NCBI RefSeq assembly: GCF_002412165.1 | Contig: NZ_NXIA01000014.1 | Span: 1-64,000, forward strand | Source: Curtobacterium sp. 'Ferrero' | GTDB taxonomy: Bacteria; Actinomycetota; Actinomycetes; Actinomycetales; Microbacteriaceae | DNA length: 64,000 nucleotides | Direction: 5' to 3' | Shown: positions 16,506-24,757 of the stretch, piece after piece | Position numbering within the stretch: position 1 is the first letter of the stretch | How the letters are laid out: each line of letters begins with the position of its first letter | Position numbers and translations under genes: made by a program | Notes under the pieces: generated by a model | What the model was told of the DNA's origin: nothing | The model's database searches: none | Seen by the model: the letters and a program-made list of their open reading frames with translations, nothing else

Positions 16506-17233
16506 GAGTGGTCCCGGTCGGCGAGCGCGAGCTCCACGCCCGAGTACACCGTCTCGTCGACGACCCGGCCGTCGCGGAGGAACACGATCCGGTCCGCCCA
16601 GGCAGCGTGCCGGGCGTCGTGGGTGACGAGGAGCGCGCCCGCCCCGGCGTCGACGTGCCGACGCAGCATCCGGAGCACCACCTCGCCCGTCTGCGAGTCC
16701 AGGGCCCCGGTCGGCTCGTCGGCGAGGACCAGCCGGCGCTCGCCGACGACCCCTCGGGCGATCGCGACCCGCTGCTGCTGCCCGCCGGACAGGTCGTCCG
16801 GGAACGCGTCGGCGCGGTGCCCGAGCTCGACGTTGTCGAGGGCGAGACGTGCGGCACGCCGGGCCCGGCTCGCCTTCCACCCGTCGAGCTCGAGCGGCAG
16901 GGCGACGTTCTCGACGGCGGTCAGCGACGGGATGAGGTTGAAGTCCTGGAAGACGAACCCGACCAGGCGTCGACGCAGCGCCGCGAGGTCCTTCGCCGAG
17001 CGGTCGGCGACCCACTCGCCGTCGATGCGGACCTCGCCGCTCGTGGGCGGCAGGAGCGTGCCGGCGCAGGCGAGCAGCGTCGACTTCCCGGAGCCGGACG
17101 TGCCCATCACGGCGACCATCTCGCCGCGGCTGATCGTCAGGTCGACACCGGCCAACGCGGTCACCGCCTTGGCGCCGGAGCCGTACTGCACGCTCACGGC
17201 GTCGAGTTCGAGGAGCGGGGCCGCGGCGTTCAC
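16502..17233 (-). CDS. ABC transporter ATP-binding protein
   Basis: A 243-residue ATPase with Walker A GTSGSGKST, Q-loop FVFQDFNL, signature LSGGQQQRVAIAR, Walker B RLVLADEPTGALD and switch His in LLVTHDAR. This is the LolD/MacB-type group that pairs with FtsX permeases. Start GTG 17233 overlaps the padR stop by 4 bases; the same frame is open for another 1600 bases upstream but that is an antisense-like extension. It energises the permease encoded next. Confidence 0.92.
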   Translation of the reverse strand: MNAAAPLLELDAVSVQYGSGAKAVTALAGVDLTISRGEMVAVMGTSGSGKSTLLACAGTLLPPTSGEVRIDGEWVADRSAKDLAALRRRLVGFVFQDFNLIPSLTAVENVALPLELDGWKASRARRAARLALDNVELGHRADAFPDDLSGGQQQRVAIARGVVGERRLVLADEPTGALDSQTGEVVLRMLRRHVDAGAGALLVTHDARHAAWADRIVFLRDGRVVDETVYSGVELALADRDHS

Positions 17234-17796
17234 CGGGCGCTCCTGACGGTCTCTTCGGCGGTCGTCGGCGCGGGGTGGTCCGTCGGACGGTACCGCGCGA
17301 CGCTCGACTCCACGTGATCGAGCCAACGCACCTCGGCCTCCGCCTGGAACACCATCGACTCGAGGACGAGCGACCACGCGAGGTCGTCGGCCGGGTCCGC
17401 GGTGCGCTTCAGTCGGGTGAGGTCCTGGAGGTTCCGGATCGCCGCGGCGCGCTGCACCTGCACGAGCCGGGCCACGTCGACCCCGGGCACGGTGACCGCG
17501 AGGGCGAACTTGATCGCCAGTTCGTCGCGCCCGCGCTTGGCCGGCACCGGTTCGCTGAACCAGCGCGCCACCGCCTCGTGACCCGCGTCGGTCGCCGTGT
17601 AGACGACGTGTCCGTCGTCGTCGGCGTCGCCGCGGGCCACGAGGCCGTCGCGTTCCAGGCGGTCGAGCGTCGTGTAGACCTGGCCGATGTTCAGCGGCCA
17701 GCTCCCGCCGGTGCGGTGCTCGAACTCCCCCCGGAGCTGGTACCCGTAGCCGGGTCCTCCCACCAGCAGTGCGAGTACGCCCATCCGTACGCTCAT
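17230..17796 (-). CDS. PadR family transcriptional regulator
   Basis: A 188-residue PadR repressor. The N-terminal winged helix reads VLALLVGGPGYGYQLRGEFE, then WPLNIGQVYTTLDRLERDGLV, the recognition region, and the C-terminal helices (VFQAEAEVRWLDHVES) form the dimer interface. ATG 17796 follows GAGGGGG. It is the first gene of a padR-ATPase-permease operon, with a 26-bp palindrome 35 bases upstream of the start that should be its own operator; ligand binding would then induce the transporter. Confidence 0.88.
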   Translation of the reverse strand: MSVRMGVLALLVGGPGYGYQLRGEFEHRTGGSWPLNIGQVYTTLDRLERDGLVARGDADDDGHVVYTATDAGHEAVARWFSEPVPAKRGRDELAIKFALAVTVPGVDVARLVQVQRAAAIRNLQDLTRLKRTADPADDLAWSLVLESMVFQAEAEVRWLDHVESSVARYRPTDHPAPTTAEETVRSAR

Positions 17797-17830
17797 GACG
17801 CGGTTCCCCCTCGTTCCGTCCACCGTGGAC

Positions 17831-17856
17831 ATACCGAGTATGCACATACGCGGTAT
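17831..17856. promoter_or_regulatory. Candidate PadR operator (26-bp palindrome)
   Basis: Half-sites ATACCGAGTATG and CATACGCGGTAT match on 12 of 13 positions when one is reverse-complemented. It lies 35-60 bases upstream of the padR start, where the promoter should be, and contains AT-rich hexamers that could be the -10 element. PadR proteins usually repress their own operon from such sites. Confidence 0.65.
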
Positions 17857-17886
17857 GGGCGGGCAAGTCACGATCCGGACACGGGA

Positions 17887-17930
17887 CGGACGGGAGGCCC
17901 GTGGCGGTCTCGCCACGGGCCTCCCGTCCG
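17887..17930. repeat. Family-1 intergenic palindrome, copy 4
   Basis: Arms CGGACGGGAGGC and GCCTCCCGTCCG with inner CCGTGGC / GCCACGG. It is 20 bases past the stop of the aldo/keto reductase on the minus strand, with the padR promoter on its other side. Confidence 0.88.
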
Positions 17931-17949
17931 TCGTCCTGGTCGCCCCGGA

Positions 17950-18828
17950 TCAGCTCCCGAGGCCGGAGAGCTCCTCGAACTCCTCGTCGGACAGCTCGAT
18001 CGTCGCGCCCGCGAGGTTGTCCTCGAGGTGCGCCACGCTCGACGTCCCGGGGATGGGCAGCATGACGGGCGAGCGCTTGAGCAGCCAAGCCAGTGCCAGC
18101 TGCGCCGGGGTGGCGCCCTTGCGTTCGGCGATCTCGGTGAGGGGCGAGTCCTCGCCGGTGAGTCCGCCGGTCGCGAGCGGGAACCAGGGGATGAACCCGA
18201 TGCCCTGCTCCTCCGACCAGTCGAGGAGCTCCTCGGCGTCGCGCTTCTGCAGGTTGTAGAGGTTCTGCACGGTGACGATGGTGGCGTGCTCCTGCGCCGC
18301 CTTCACGTCGTCGACGGACACCTCGGACAGGCCGATGTGACGGAGCTTGCCCTCGTCCTGCAGCTTCTTCAGCTCGCCGACCTGGTCCTCCAGCGGGACC
18401 TTCGGGTCGATGCGGTGGAGCTGGAACAGGTCGATGCGCTCGAGTCCGAGGCGGCGGAGGCTCATTTCGCACTCCTGGCGCAGGTACTCCGGTCGGCCCA
18501 CCGGCGGCCACTCGTTCGGGCCGGTCCGGGTCAGACCGGCCTTCGTCGCGATGACGACGTCGTCGCCGTAGGGGTGCAGGGCCTCGCGGAGGAGGTCCTC
18601 GGCGACGTAGGGGCCGTACGAGTCGGCGGTGTCGAAGAAGTCGACGCCGAGGTCGACCGCGCGCTTGAGGACGCGGATCGCCTCGTCGTGGTCCTTCGGC
18701 GGTCCCCAGACGCCGGGGCCGGTGAGCTGCATGGTGCCGTAGCCGAGGCGGTGGACCTCGAGGTCTCCCCCGATGCGGAAGGTGCCGGAGGACGCGGCGG
18801 GACGGGTGGTGTCGGTACCGGTGGTCAT
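17950..18828 (-). CDS. Aldo/keto reductase
   Basis: A 292-residue TIM-barrel NADPH oxidoreductase. The N-terminal [15 protein letters not shown], the catalytic Asp and Tyr in [12 protein letters not shown], the Lys in VIATKAGL and the His in LFQLHRID are all present, as is the C-terminal cofactor region MLPIPGTSS. It belongs to the AKR13-like oxidoreductase group. ATG 18828 has TAGAAC 7 bases upstream, a leaderless-type start. Substrate unknown; a reactive aldehyde or ketone is likely. Confidence 0.9.
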   Translation of the reverse strand: MTTGTDTTRPAASSGTFRIGGDLEVHRLGYGTMQLTGPGVWGPPKDHDEAIRVLKRAVDLGVDFFDTADSYGPYVAEDLLREALHPYGDDVVIATKAGLTRTGPNEWPPVGRPEYLRQECEMSLRRLGLERIDLFQLHRIDPKVPLEDQVGELKKLQDEGKLRHIGLSEVSVDDVKAAQEHATIVTVQNLYNLQKRDAEELLDWSEEQGIGFIPWFPLATGGLTGEDSPLTEIAERKGATPAQLALAWLLKRSPVMLPIPGTSSVAHLEDNLAGATIELSDEEFEELSGLGS

Positions 18829-18890
18829 GCACGCCGTTCTACGCCGGGTGCTCGACGGGCCGCTGTGTGGTCGTCCCCCGCGCGCGGTCG

Positions 18891-19478
18891 TCAGGCCGAC
18901 GGCTTCCGCGGGTACGGCGTCTCGCCCCGGGCGAGCCCGCCCACGAGCTTCGCGATCCGGTTCGCCCGAGCCGTCGGGCTCGGGGCGGTGGTGACCCGGT
19001 GGAGCACGGCGTACCGGTTCGTGCCGTCGAGCTCGTCGAACAGTGCCGCGGCGGACGGCTCCGCGTCGAGCGCCGCACGGAGGTCGTCGGGCACCGTCGC
19101 GGTCGCGGCTCCCGCGTAGGCGCGCTCCCACCGGCCGTCGTCCTTCGCGCGGTCGACCTCCGCCTGGCCGCGCGGACGCATCCGGCCCTGGGTCACGAGC
19201 GTCGCGACCAGCCCGATGTTCCGCTGCGACCACAGCGACGCGCGCCGCCGCGGGGTGAACCGCTGGCGGAAGGTCGCCGCGTCCCGTGCGCGCTTCTGCC
19301 CGTCGATCCACCCGGAGCACAGCGCCTCGTCGAGCGCCTGGTCGTAGGTCAGCGAGGTCGGCTCGACGGTGTCCTTCTTCGCGAGGACGAGCCACACGCC
19401 GTCGGGGTCGTTCTCGTGCGTGTCGAGCCAGGCGCGCCACGCTGCGGCGTCGGGCAGGACCAGGTCGTCGGTGTCCAC
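18891..19478 (-). CDS. YdeI / OmpD-associated family protein
   Basis: A 195-residue protein of the YdeI/bacteriocin-protection family. Typical landmarks are [19 protein letters not shown] near the N-terminus, [19 protein letters not shown], the [15 protein letters not shown] block and the C-terminal YPRKPSA tail. The biochemical role of this family is unclear. GTG 19478 has TACGAT exactly 6 bases upstream, so it is probably leaderless. It is co-directional with both neighbours but separated by 60-100 bases. Confidence 0.85.
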   Translation of the reverse strand: MDTDDLVLPDAAAWRAWLDTHENDPDGVWLVLAKKDTVEPTSLTYDQALDEALCSGWIDGQKRARDAATFRQRFTPRRRASLWSQRNIGLVATLVTQGRMRPRGQAEVDRAKDDGRWERAYAGAATATVPDDLRAALDAEPSAAALFDELDGTNRYAVLHRVTTAPSPTARANRIAKLVGGLARGETPYPRKPSA

Positions 19479-19583
19479 GCCGCGATCGTAGGCCGACCGA
19501 CCGACGGAGGCGAGGGGCGCGACGGCGGCGATCCGTGCCTCCCGGCCGTCGCTCGCGCCCCGCGGCGGACCCGGCCTCGCGCT

Positions 19584-21143
19584 TCAGACCCAGTGCGGCT
19601 GCGACAGCAGCCCGTCCGGGTCGACCTGCTCGGCGATCCGGTGGAGCCGCGAGGTGTTCACGCCGAAGTAGGCGGTCGGATCGGTGATCGCCGCGTCGCA
19701 GTAGTTCGCGTACGCCGCGCTCCCCCACGCCGGCTCCATCGCGGCGCGGAAGCCGCGCACGTAGGCGTCGAACGGCTCCGGGTCGGCACCGTCCCGGAAG
19801 ACCGCGGTGTACTGCGCGGTCATCAGGGCGGACCGCCACGGGAACGCCGTGTCCGTCCGACCGACGCGCGCGACGGCGCCACCGAGGGCATCGAGGGACA
19901 CCCCGCCCTCGAGGTTGCCGCTCACGTCGCCCGCGGCCGCCGCGTGCTGCACGAGCGTGTCGATCTGCCCGTCGGTCAGCTTCGTCCCGCCGATCGACGA
20001 GGTCGCCGCCTCGGACACCCGCTGCGGCTTGCCGGCGAGCGCGTCCATCGCGGCCCCGTACGACATCTGCTCGGCCGTGTGCCGGATCGGTGTGGCCCCG
20101 GTCGCCGCGATGAAGGCGTCGACGCTGGCATCGGCACCCGTCTTCGAGCCGGTCCACACTCCCGTCACCGTGACAGCGGGTCGGCTGTGCCGCGAACCGT
20201 TCAGCAGCTTGAGCGTCGACCACAGCTCGTCGTCCGCGCTCGGTGCCCAGTCCTGCCAGGCCCGGACGACGTCCGCGGCGGACGACCAGGGGAACGCGAG
20301 GTCGAAGAGCAGCACGCCGGGCGCGGTGCGGGTCCGGAAGGTCAGTGCGGTCACGACGCCGACGGTGCCGCCTCCGCCACCGCGGCAGGCCCAGAACAGG
20401 TCCGGCTCGTCGTGCTCGGACACGTCGTGCACGGTGCCGTCCGGCGTGACGATCCGCACGGCGGTGAGCTGGTCGCAGGTCAGGCCGAAGGAGCGGCTGA
20501 GCACGCCGACCCCGCCGCCGAGCGTCAACCCGCCGATGCCGACCGTCGGGCAGGAACCGCTCCCGATCGCCCGGCCCTTCGCGGCGAGCGTCGCGTACAC
20601 GTCCCCGAGGGTCGCGCCTGGCCCGATGGTGGCGGTGCCGTCCTCGTGCACCGCGATCCCGTCGAGGTCCTTCGTGCTGATCACGAGCGACGGCGGGACG
20701 TCGGTTCCCGGTGCGCCGCCCGCGGACCATCCCGTGTACGAGTGGCCGCCGGCCCGGAGCGCGAGCGGGGTGTCCGAGTTGCGGGCGAACGCGAGACCGG
20801 CCTGCACGTCGGAGTCGCTGGTGGCCAGCAGGATGCCCCTCGGGTCGGCGTCGTCGTAGCGCGGGTTCTGCAGGACCCGGGCGTCGTCCCAGCCCTCGGA
20901 CCCGGGGCGGAGGAGCCTGCCGGAGACCGTGGCGGCGAGCGCCTGCCAGGTGGTCGGACCCGCCGCCGTGGACGTCGGGGTCGCACCGTCCGGTGGCGCC
21001 GAACCGGCGGTCGACGACGGGGACCGCGTCGGTGCCGGCCCACCGCCCGAGCACGCGGCGAGCAGCCCGGCGATGCCGAGCCCGACCCCGCCGCCGATCA
21101 GCGCGCGGCGGGTGGGGGTGTGCTGCGTCCGGTCACCCGTCAT
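19584..21143 (-). CDS. Exported FAD-linked oxidoreductase, berberine-bridge type
   Basis: A 519-residue flavoprotein. The N-terminus [15 protein letters not shown] has a twin-Arg-like (RR) export signal followed by a hydrophobic core and LLAACSGG, which could also be a lipobox. The PCMH-type FAD domain follows: [12 protein letters not shown] (His for flavin attachment), [17 protein letters not shown] and [16 protein letters not shown]. The C-terminal BBE segment YANYCDAAI ... [12 protein letters not shown] completes the family pattern. Members oxidise sugars or alkaloid-like alcohols. ATG 21143 has TAGACA 6 bases upstream. Confidence 0.87.
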   Translation of the reverse strand: MTGDRTQHTPTRRALIGGGVGLGIAGLLAACSGGGPAPTRSPSSTAGSAPPDGATPTSTAAGPTTWQALAATVSGRLLRPGSEGWDDARVLQNPRYDDADPRGILLATSDSDVQAGLAFARNSDTPLALRAGGHSYTGWSAGGAPGTDVPPSLVISTKDLDGIAVHEDGTATIGPGATLGDVYATLAAKGRAIGSGSCPTVGIGGLTLGGGVGVLSRSFGLTCDQLTAVRIVTPDGTVHDVSEHDEPDLFWACRGGGGGTVGVVTALTFRTRTAPGVLLFDLAFPWSSAADVVRAWQDWAPSADDELWSTLKLLNGSRHSRPAVTVTGVWTGSKTGADASVDAFIAATGATPIRHTAEQMSYGAAMDALAGKPQRVSEAATSSIGGTKLTDGQIDTLVQHAAAAGDVSGNLEGGVSLDALGGAVARVGRTDTAFPWRSALMTAQYTAVFRDGADPEPFDAYVRGFRAAMEPAWGSAAYANYCDAAITDPTAYFGVNTSRLHRIAEQVDPDGLLSQPHWV

Positions 21144-21152
21144 CAGCCCTGT

Positions 21153-21695
21153 CTACCGCACCGTCCGGTCGGCGCTGCTGCTGATCCGCACAGCGTCCGC
21201 CCACGCGCGTACCCAGTCCGGCACGGTGAGGTCCCGCGGCGACGGTCCGGTGATCGCGAGCAGTTCGGCCGGGGTCACGTGCCCGCCGTCACGGTGCAGG
21301 AACCGAGCCTGCACGACGGCACGCGCGACGACCGCGTCCCGCCGGACGAAGGTCTGCTCCATGTAGACCGACCGCTCGTCCATCCCGAGCACCCGCGTCC
21401 GCAGGGCGAACCGCTGCCCGAGCGTCAGGGACCGCTTGTAGGTGATGGTCTGCGCGGCGACGACGGCGTACCACCCGCGTTCGGCGGCCGCCTGCCAGAA
21501 GCCGGACCGGTTCAGCAGGTCGTACCGGCCGAGGTCGAGCAGCGACAGGTACTTGCCGTTGTTGACGTGTCGGAGCGGGTCGAGGTCGGTGGGGGCGACG
21601 CGGAACGGCGTGCGTGCCTCGTCCCAGAGCGACAGCCTGCGGGGACGCAGCCGCACACGCAGCGCGAGGAGGAACAGCCGGAAGTACAGGTTCAC
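21153..21695 (-). CDS. Thioesterase family protein (hot-dog fold)
   Basis: A 180-residue acyl-CoA thioesterase-like protein. The core VAPTDLDPLRHVNNGKYLSLLDLGRYDLL has the D-x-x-x-H-V-N-N-x-x-Y pattern of 4-hydroxybenzoyl-CoA-type thioesterases, followed by TITYKRSLTLGQRFALRTRV. A hydrophobic N-terminus (LYFRLFLLAL) resembles the eukaryotic-type Them6 branch. I chose GTG 21695 because TGTGAT lies 6 bases upstream and the family similarity starts there; the frame is open further. Its stop is 10 bases upstream of the flavoprotein start on the same strand, so the two genes may be cotranscribed. Confidence 0.75.
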   Translation of the reverse strand: MNLYFRLFLLALRVRLRPRRLSLWDEARTPFRVAPTDLDPLRHVNNGKYLSLLDLGRYDLLNRSGFWQAAAERGWYAVVAAQTITYKRSLTLGQRFALRTRVLGMDERSVYMEQTFVRRDAVVARAVVQARFLHRDGGHVTPAELLAITGPSPRDLTVPDWVRAWADAVRISSSADRTVR

Positions 21696-21824
21696 GTCCC
21701 GATCACACCAGGAGCCGGCCTTGCGCGACGATCCCGTTGGAGGAACCGCACGATCCACATTCCCGTCCGGGCGGGCCCTGTCGGTGCCTCCCTCCAACCG
21801 AGGAACGGCGAGTAGACCGGTGTC

Positions 21825-22811
<987 letters not shown>

Positions 22812-22838
22812 CGCGTCCCGCGCGGTAGCGCGCCCGTG

Positions 22839-22961
22839 GTTGCCGTTCCGCTCGTGGGTGACCGTTCCGCTCGTAGGTGACCGTTCCGCTCGTAGGAGGC
22901 CGGTTCTTCCGGCCTCCTACGAGCGATTCGGCATTCCACTGCGGGTGTGATGGGTCGGAAC
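22839..22961. repeat. Family-2 repeat element, copy A (three 19-bp units + palindrome + tail)
   Basis: Three tandem 19-base units of the form gtgaccgttccgctcgtag (22839-22857, 22858-22876, 22877-22895) run into a perfect palindrome at 22887-22925 with 17-bp arms CGCTCGTAGGAGGCCGG and a TTCTT loop, then a conserved tail ending tgatgggtcggaac. The last tandem unit forms the start of the left palindrome arm. It lies after the aldo/keto reductase stop and before a family-1 palindrome. Confidence 0.9.
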
Positions 22962-22984
22962 GCGCGGGGTGCGCTGGTGACCAG

Positions 22985-23034
22985 CGGACGGACAGGAGGC
23001 GCGGTGCGGGCCGGTGCCGTGCCTCCCGTCCGTC
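22985..23034. repeat. Family-1 intergenic palindrome, copy 5 (imperfect)
   Basis: GGACGGACAGGAGGC ... GCCTCCCGTCCGTC, with mismatches in the left arm and in the inner stem. It is nested between family-2 copies A and B in a convergent intergenic region, the only family-1 copy more than 100 bases from a stop codon. Confidence 0.75.
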
Positions 23035-23044
23035 GGTCGGCAAC

Positions 23045-23148
23045 GTTGCCGAACCGCTCGTGGGTGACCGTTCCGCTCGTAGGAGGCCCGTTCTTCCGGC
23101 CTCCTACGAGCGAATCGGCTTCCCACTGAGGGTGTGATGGGTCGGAAC
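23045..23148. repeat. Family-2 repeat element, copy B (two 19-bp units + palindrome + tail)
   Basis: Two 19-base units (23045-23063 and 23064-23082) lead into the 39-bp palindrome at 23074-23112 (one arm mismatch against copy A) and the same tail ending gtgatgggtcggaac. Same orientation as copy A, 206 bases away. Together with copy A and the family-1 palindrome it fills the 353-base gap between convergent genes; no coding region is seen there. Confidence 0.9.
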
Positions 23149-23164
23149 GAGCGGGCGGAGCGGC

Positions 23165-23647
23165 TCAGACCTCGGCGGCGAACGACGCCGCGCGGAGCTG
23201 CAAGTCCTCGATCCGCTGGAGCCGCGCGGCCTCCACGTCGTACCCCTCGTACGCCGGCGGCGGCAGCTTCCGCACGTTCCGCGAGCACTGGAAGTCCTGG
23301 CAGACCAGGGTGCCGACGGTGTTCCCCTTCCGACCGGCTCCGCCCGACCGCTTCGCGCTGTAGAACACGACGTCGTTCGGCAGCTTGACGTCCTGACACC
23401 ACGAGCACTGTGCGCGGTTGCGGGGCGAGGCCTCGGCCTGCCGGAAGAGGATGCCGACGAGCTCGCCGTCGAGCGTGGGCACGACCGCGTAGGCACGGCG
23501 GCTGATCTTCGGGTCACGCCAACCGAGGTAGTCGAGCGCGTCCCAGTCGAGGGTCTCGAAGCCGTCGGGGAGCGTGATGTCGCTCGTCTCCTTGCGGGAG
23601 GCGTTGACGAAGGACGTGCGGATGGTCTTCTCGCTGATGGGCAGCAT
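23165..23647 (-). CDS. FBP-domain (FusB-like, EF-G-binding type) zinc-finger protein
   Basis: A 160-residue protein with the C-terminal treble-clef zinc finger typical of FBP/FusB-like proteins. The four metal ligands are Cys81 and Cys84 (CSWC) and Cys116 and Cys121 (CQDFQC). Related proteins bind elongation factor G and release it from fusidic-acid-stalled ribosomes; whether this one confers resistance is unknown. The ATG 23647 has only a weak ribosome site. Upstream, a possible 16-residue leader peptide and two competing hairpins suggest translation-dependent control. Confidence 0.75.
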   Translation of the reverse strand: MLPISEKTIRTSFVNASRKETSDITLPDGFETLDWDALDYLGWRDPKISRRAYAVVPTLDGELVGILFRQAEASPRNRAQCSWCQDVKLPNDVVFYSAKRSGGAGRKGNTVGTLVCQDFQCSRNVRKLPPPAYEGYDVEAARLQRIEDLQLRAASFAAEV

Positions 23648-23690
23648 GGTGTGTCGCTTTCGTGGGTGCCCGGGGCACGCGGAGGCGCGC

Positions 23691-23745
23691 CGCACCGGGC
23701 GGAGGTGATCAGGGTTCGCTGACGGCGGCCGCACCGGACGGTGCG
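23691..23745 (-). promoter_or_regulatory. Candidate attenuator hairpins upstream of the FBP-domain gene
   Basis: On the minus strand, CGCACCG (23745-23739) can pair with CGGTGCG right after it (23736-23730) or with a second CGGTGCG at 23697-23691. The two pairings exclude each other. They lie between the stop of a 16-codon open frame and the FBP-domain start, the classic position of a leader-peptide attenuator. Confidence 0.4.
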
Positions 23746-23755
23746 ACCAGGGGCG

Positions 23756-23806
23756 TCACGCCCTGATGCCGGCGCTCTGCGCGCCGACCACCTCCTGGAA
23801 GCTCAC
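23756..23806 (-). CDS. Putative 16-residue leader peptide of the FBP-domain gene
   Basis: GTG at 23806 opens a 16-codon frame (MSFQEVVGAQSAGIRA, then TGA). TAGGCT lies exactly 6 bases before it, the same arrangement used by leaderless genes throughout this window, so the transcript of the FBP-domain gene probably begins at this codon. The peptide ends 110 bases before the main start and just before two mutually exclusive hairpins. Too short to be found by normal gene callers. Whether it is translated is inference. Confidence 0.4.
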   Translation of the reverse strand: MSFQEVVGAQSAGIRA

Positions 23807-23875
23807 CGTTCCAGCCTACGACGCCGTGTCAAGCCGGGCGTGTCGGCGAGCGTCGGACCGGAGTGTGGCCGAGCG

Positions 23876-24586
23876 TCAGGCCGGCGTGGCGCGGAGCAGC
23901 ACCACCGAGCCGTCGATCGCGGGCCGGATGCGGAGCGCGCCGTGCCGACGGTCCCAGTCGCCGGTCTCGAGCGCGGTGGCGAGGGCGGCGACGGAGCGCC
24001 GGGCCGTGAGCTCGTCGACCAGGCCCCACGCCGGGTCCGCGGCTCGGGCGCCTGCATCGAGGAGTCGTTCCGGCCGTGCCGCGTACGCCTCGGAGAACCC
24101 GTCGACGCACGTGAACGGGATCGGCACCCGGGCGGTCGTCACCGTGCCGCCGAGCGCGGCCCGGATCCGGTCGATCGAGGGGTGGCGTCGAGCATCGGCC
24201 TCGACGACCTCGGGTGCGTACTCGGCGAGCCACGACTCCCGCATCCGCTCGGGTTCGCGGGTCAGGACGACGACCGGGCCGGACGTGACCCGACGGACCT
24301 CGGCCAGCCCGAGCTCGACGTCCGGCCAGTCCTGCACGGTGAAGGCGCACAGCGCGGCGTCGAACGTCCCGTCGGCGAAGGGGAGCCGTTCGGTCGGGGG
24401 ATCGACCTGCCGGACCTCGTGCGCCGGCGGCGCGTACGGCACGGCACCGCGGACGTCGAGGACGGTGGCGGCGTGGATCGTGCCCGCGTCACCGAGCGCG
24501 GTCGCGACGGCCCGTGCGAACGCCGGCTCCGGGCGACGGAAGCGACGGAAGCGCTCGTCCGCCGGTCGCTCGGTGCTGCCCGTCAC
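23876..24586 (-). CDS. Class I methyltransferase-like protein with degenerate cofactor loop
   Basis: A 236-residue protein with the post-motif I order of an SAM-dependent methyltransferase (ERLPFADGTFDAALCAFTVQDW, VELGLAEVRRVTSGPVVVL). The usual glycine-rich motif I (xDxGxGxG) is not present: the expected segment reads AATVLDVRGAVPYAPP. It may therefore have lost methyl transfer or bind the cofactor differently. GTG 24586 has TAGGCT 6 bases upstream, a leaderless-type start. A hexamer microsatellite covers the expected -35 position. Confidence 0.7.
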   Translation of the reverse strand: MTGSTERPADERFRRFRRPEPAFARAVATALGDAGTIHAATVLDVRGAVPYAPPAHEVRQVDPPTERLPFADGTFDAALCAFTVQDWPDVELGLAEVRRVTSGPVVVLTREPERMRESWLAEYAPEVVEADARRHPSIDRIRAALGGTVTTARVPIPFTCVDGFSEAYAARPERLLDAGARAADPAWGLVDELTARRSVAALATALETGDWDRRHGALRIRPAIDGSVVLLRATPA

Positions 24587-24610
24587 GTGACCAGCCTACG
24601 GACCATGGTC

Positions 24611-24640
24611 GTACCCGTACCCGTACCCGTACCCGTACCG
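24611..24640. repeat. Hexanucleotide microsatellite (GTACCC)n
   Basis: Four GTACCC units followed by GTACCG, 30 bases. It begins about 13 bases upstream of the -10-like TAGGCT of the methyltransferase-like gene, so the -35 element would fall in the repeat. Confidence 0.9.
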
Positions 24641-24757
24641 GTGTGCGTGCCCGCGCCGGTGACGCTGCACGACCGCGACAGAACACTCGTCGAACGACTC
24701 GCGTGTCGTCGGAGCGTGGGCGTTTTCCCGACCCGGCGCGCCCGGCACGCGCCCGCG

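Noticed and set aside
16506-17015. Extended start for the FtsX permease (to 17015)
   Set aside because: The extension lies inside the ATPase gene in another frame; GTG 16505 overlapping the ATPase stop is the natural start.
13707-17246. 1179-residue plus-strand frame across the ABC operon
   Set aside because: It is the shadow of the permease, ATPase and padR genes, which have strong family motifs and 4-base overlaps on the minus strand.
19501-19560. A tenth family-1 palindrome between the flavoprotein and YdeI genes
   Set aside because: Only the right half (CCGTGCCTCCCGGCCGTC) is recognisable and pairing with the left side is poor; perhaps a decayed copy.
22839-23148. Short open frames such as those reading PLVGGRFFRPP through the family-2 repeats
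   Set aside because: They arise from the repeat sequence itself on both strands and have no start signals. They are not proteins.
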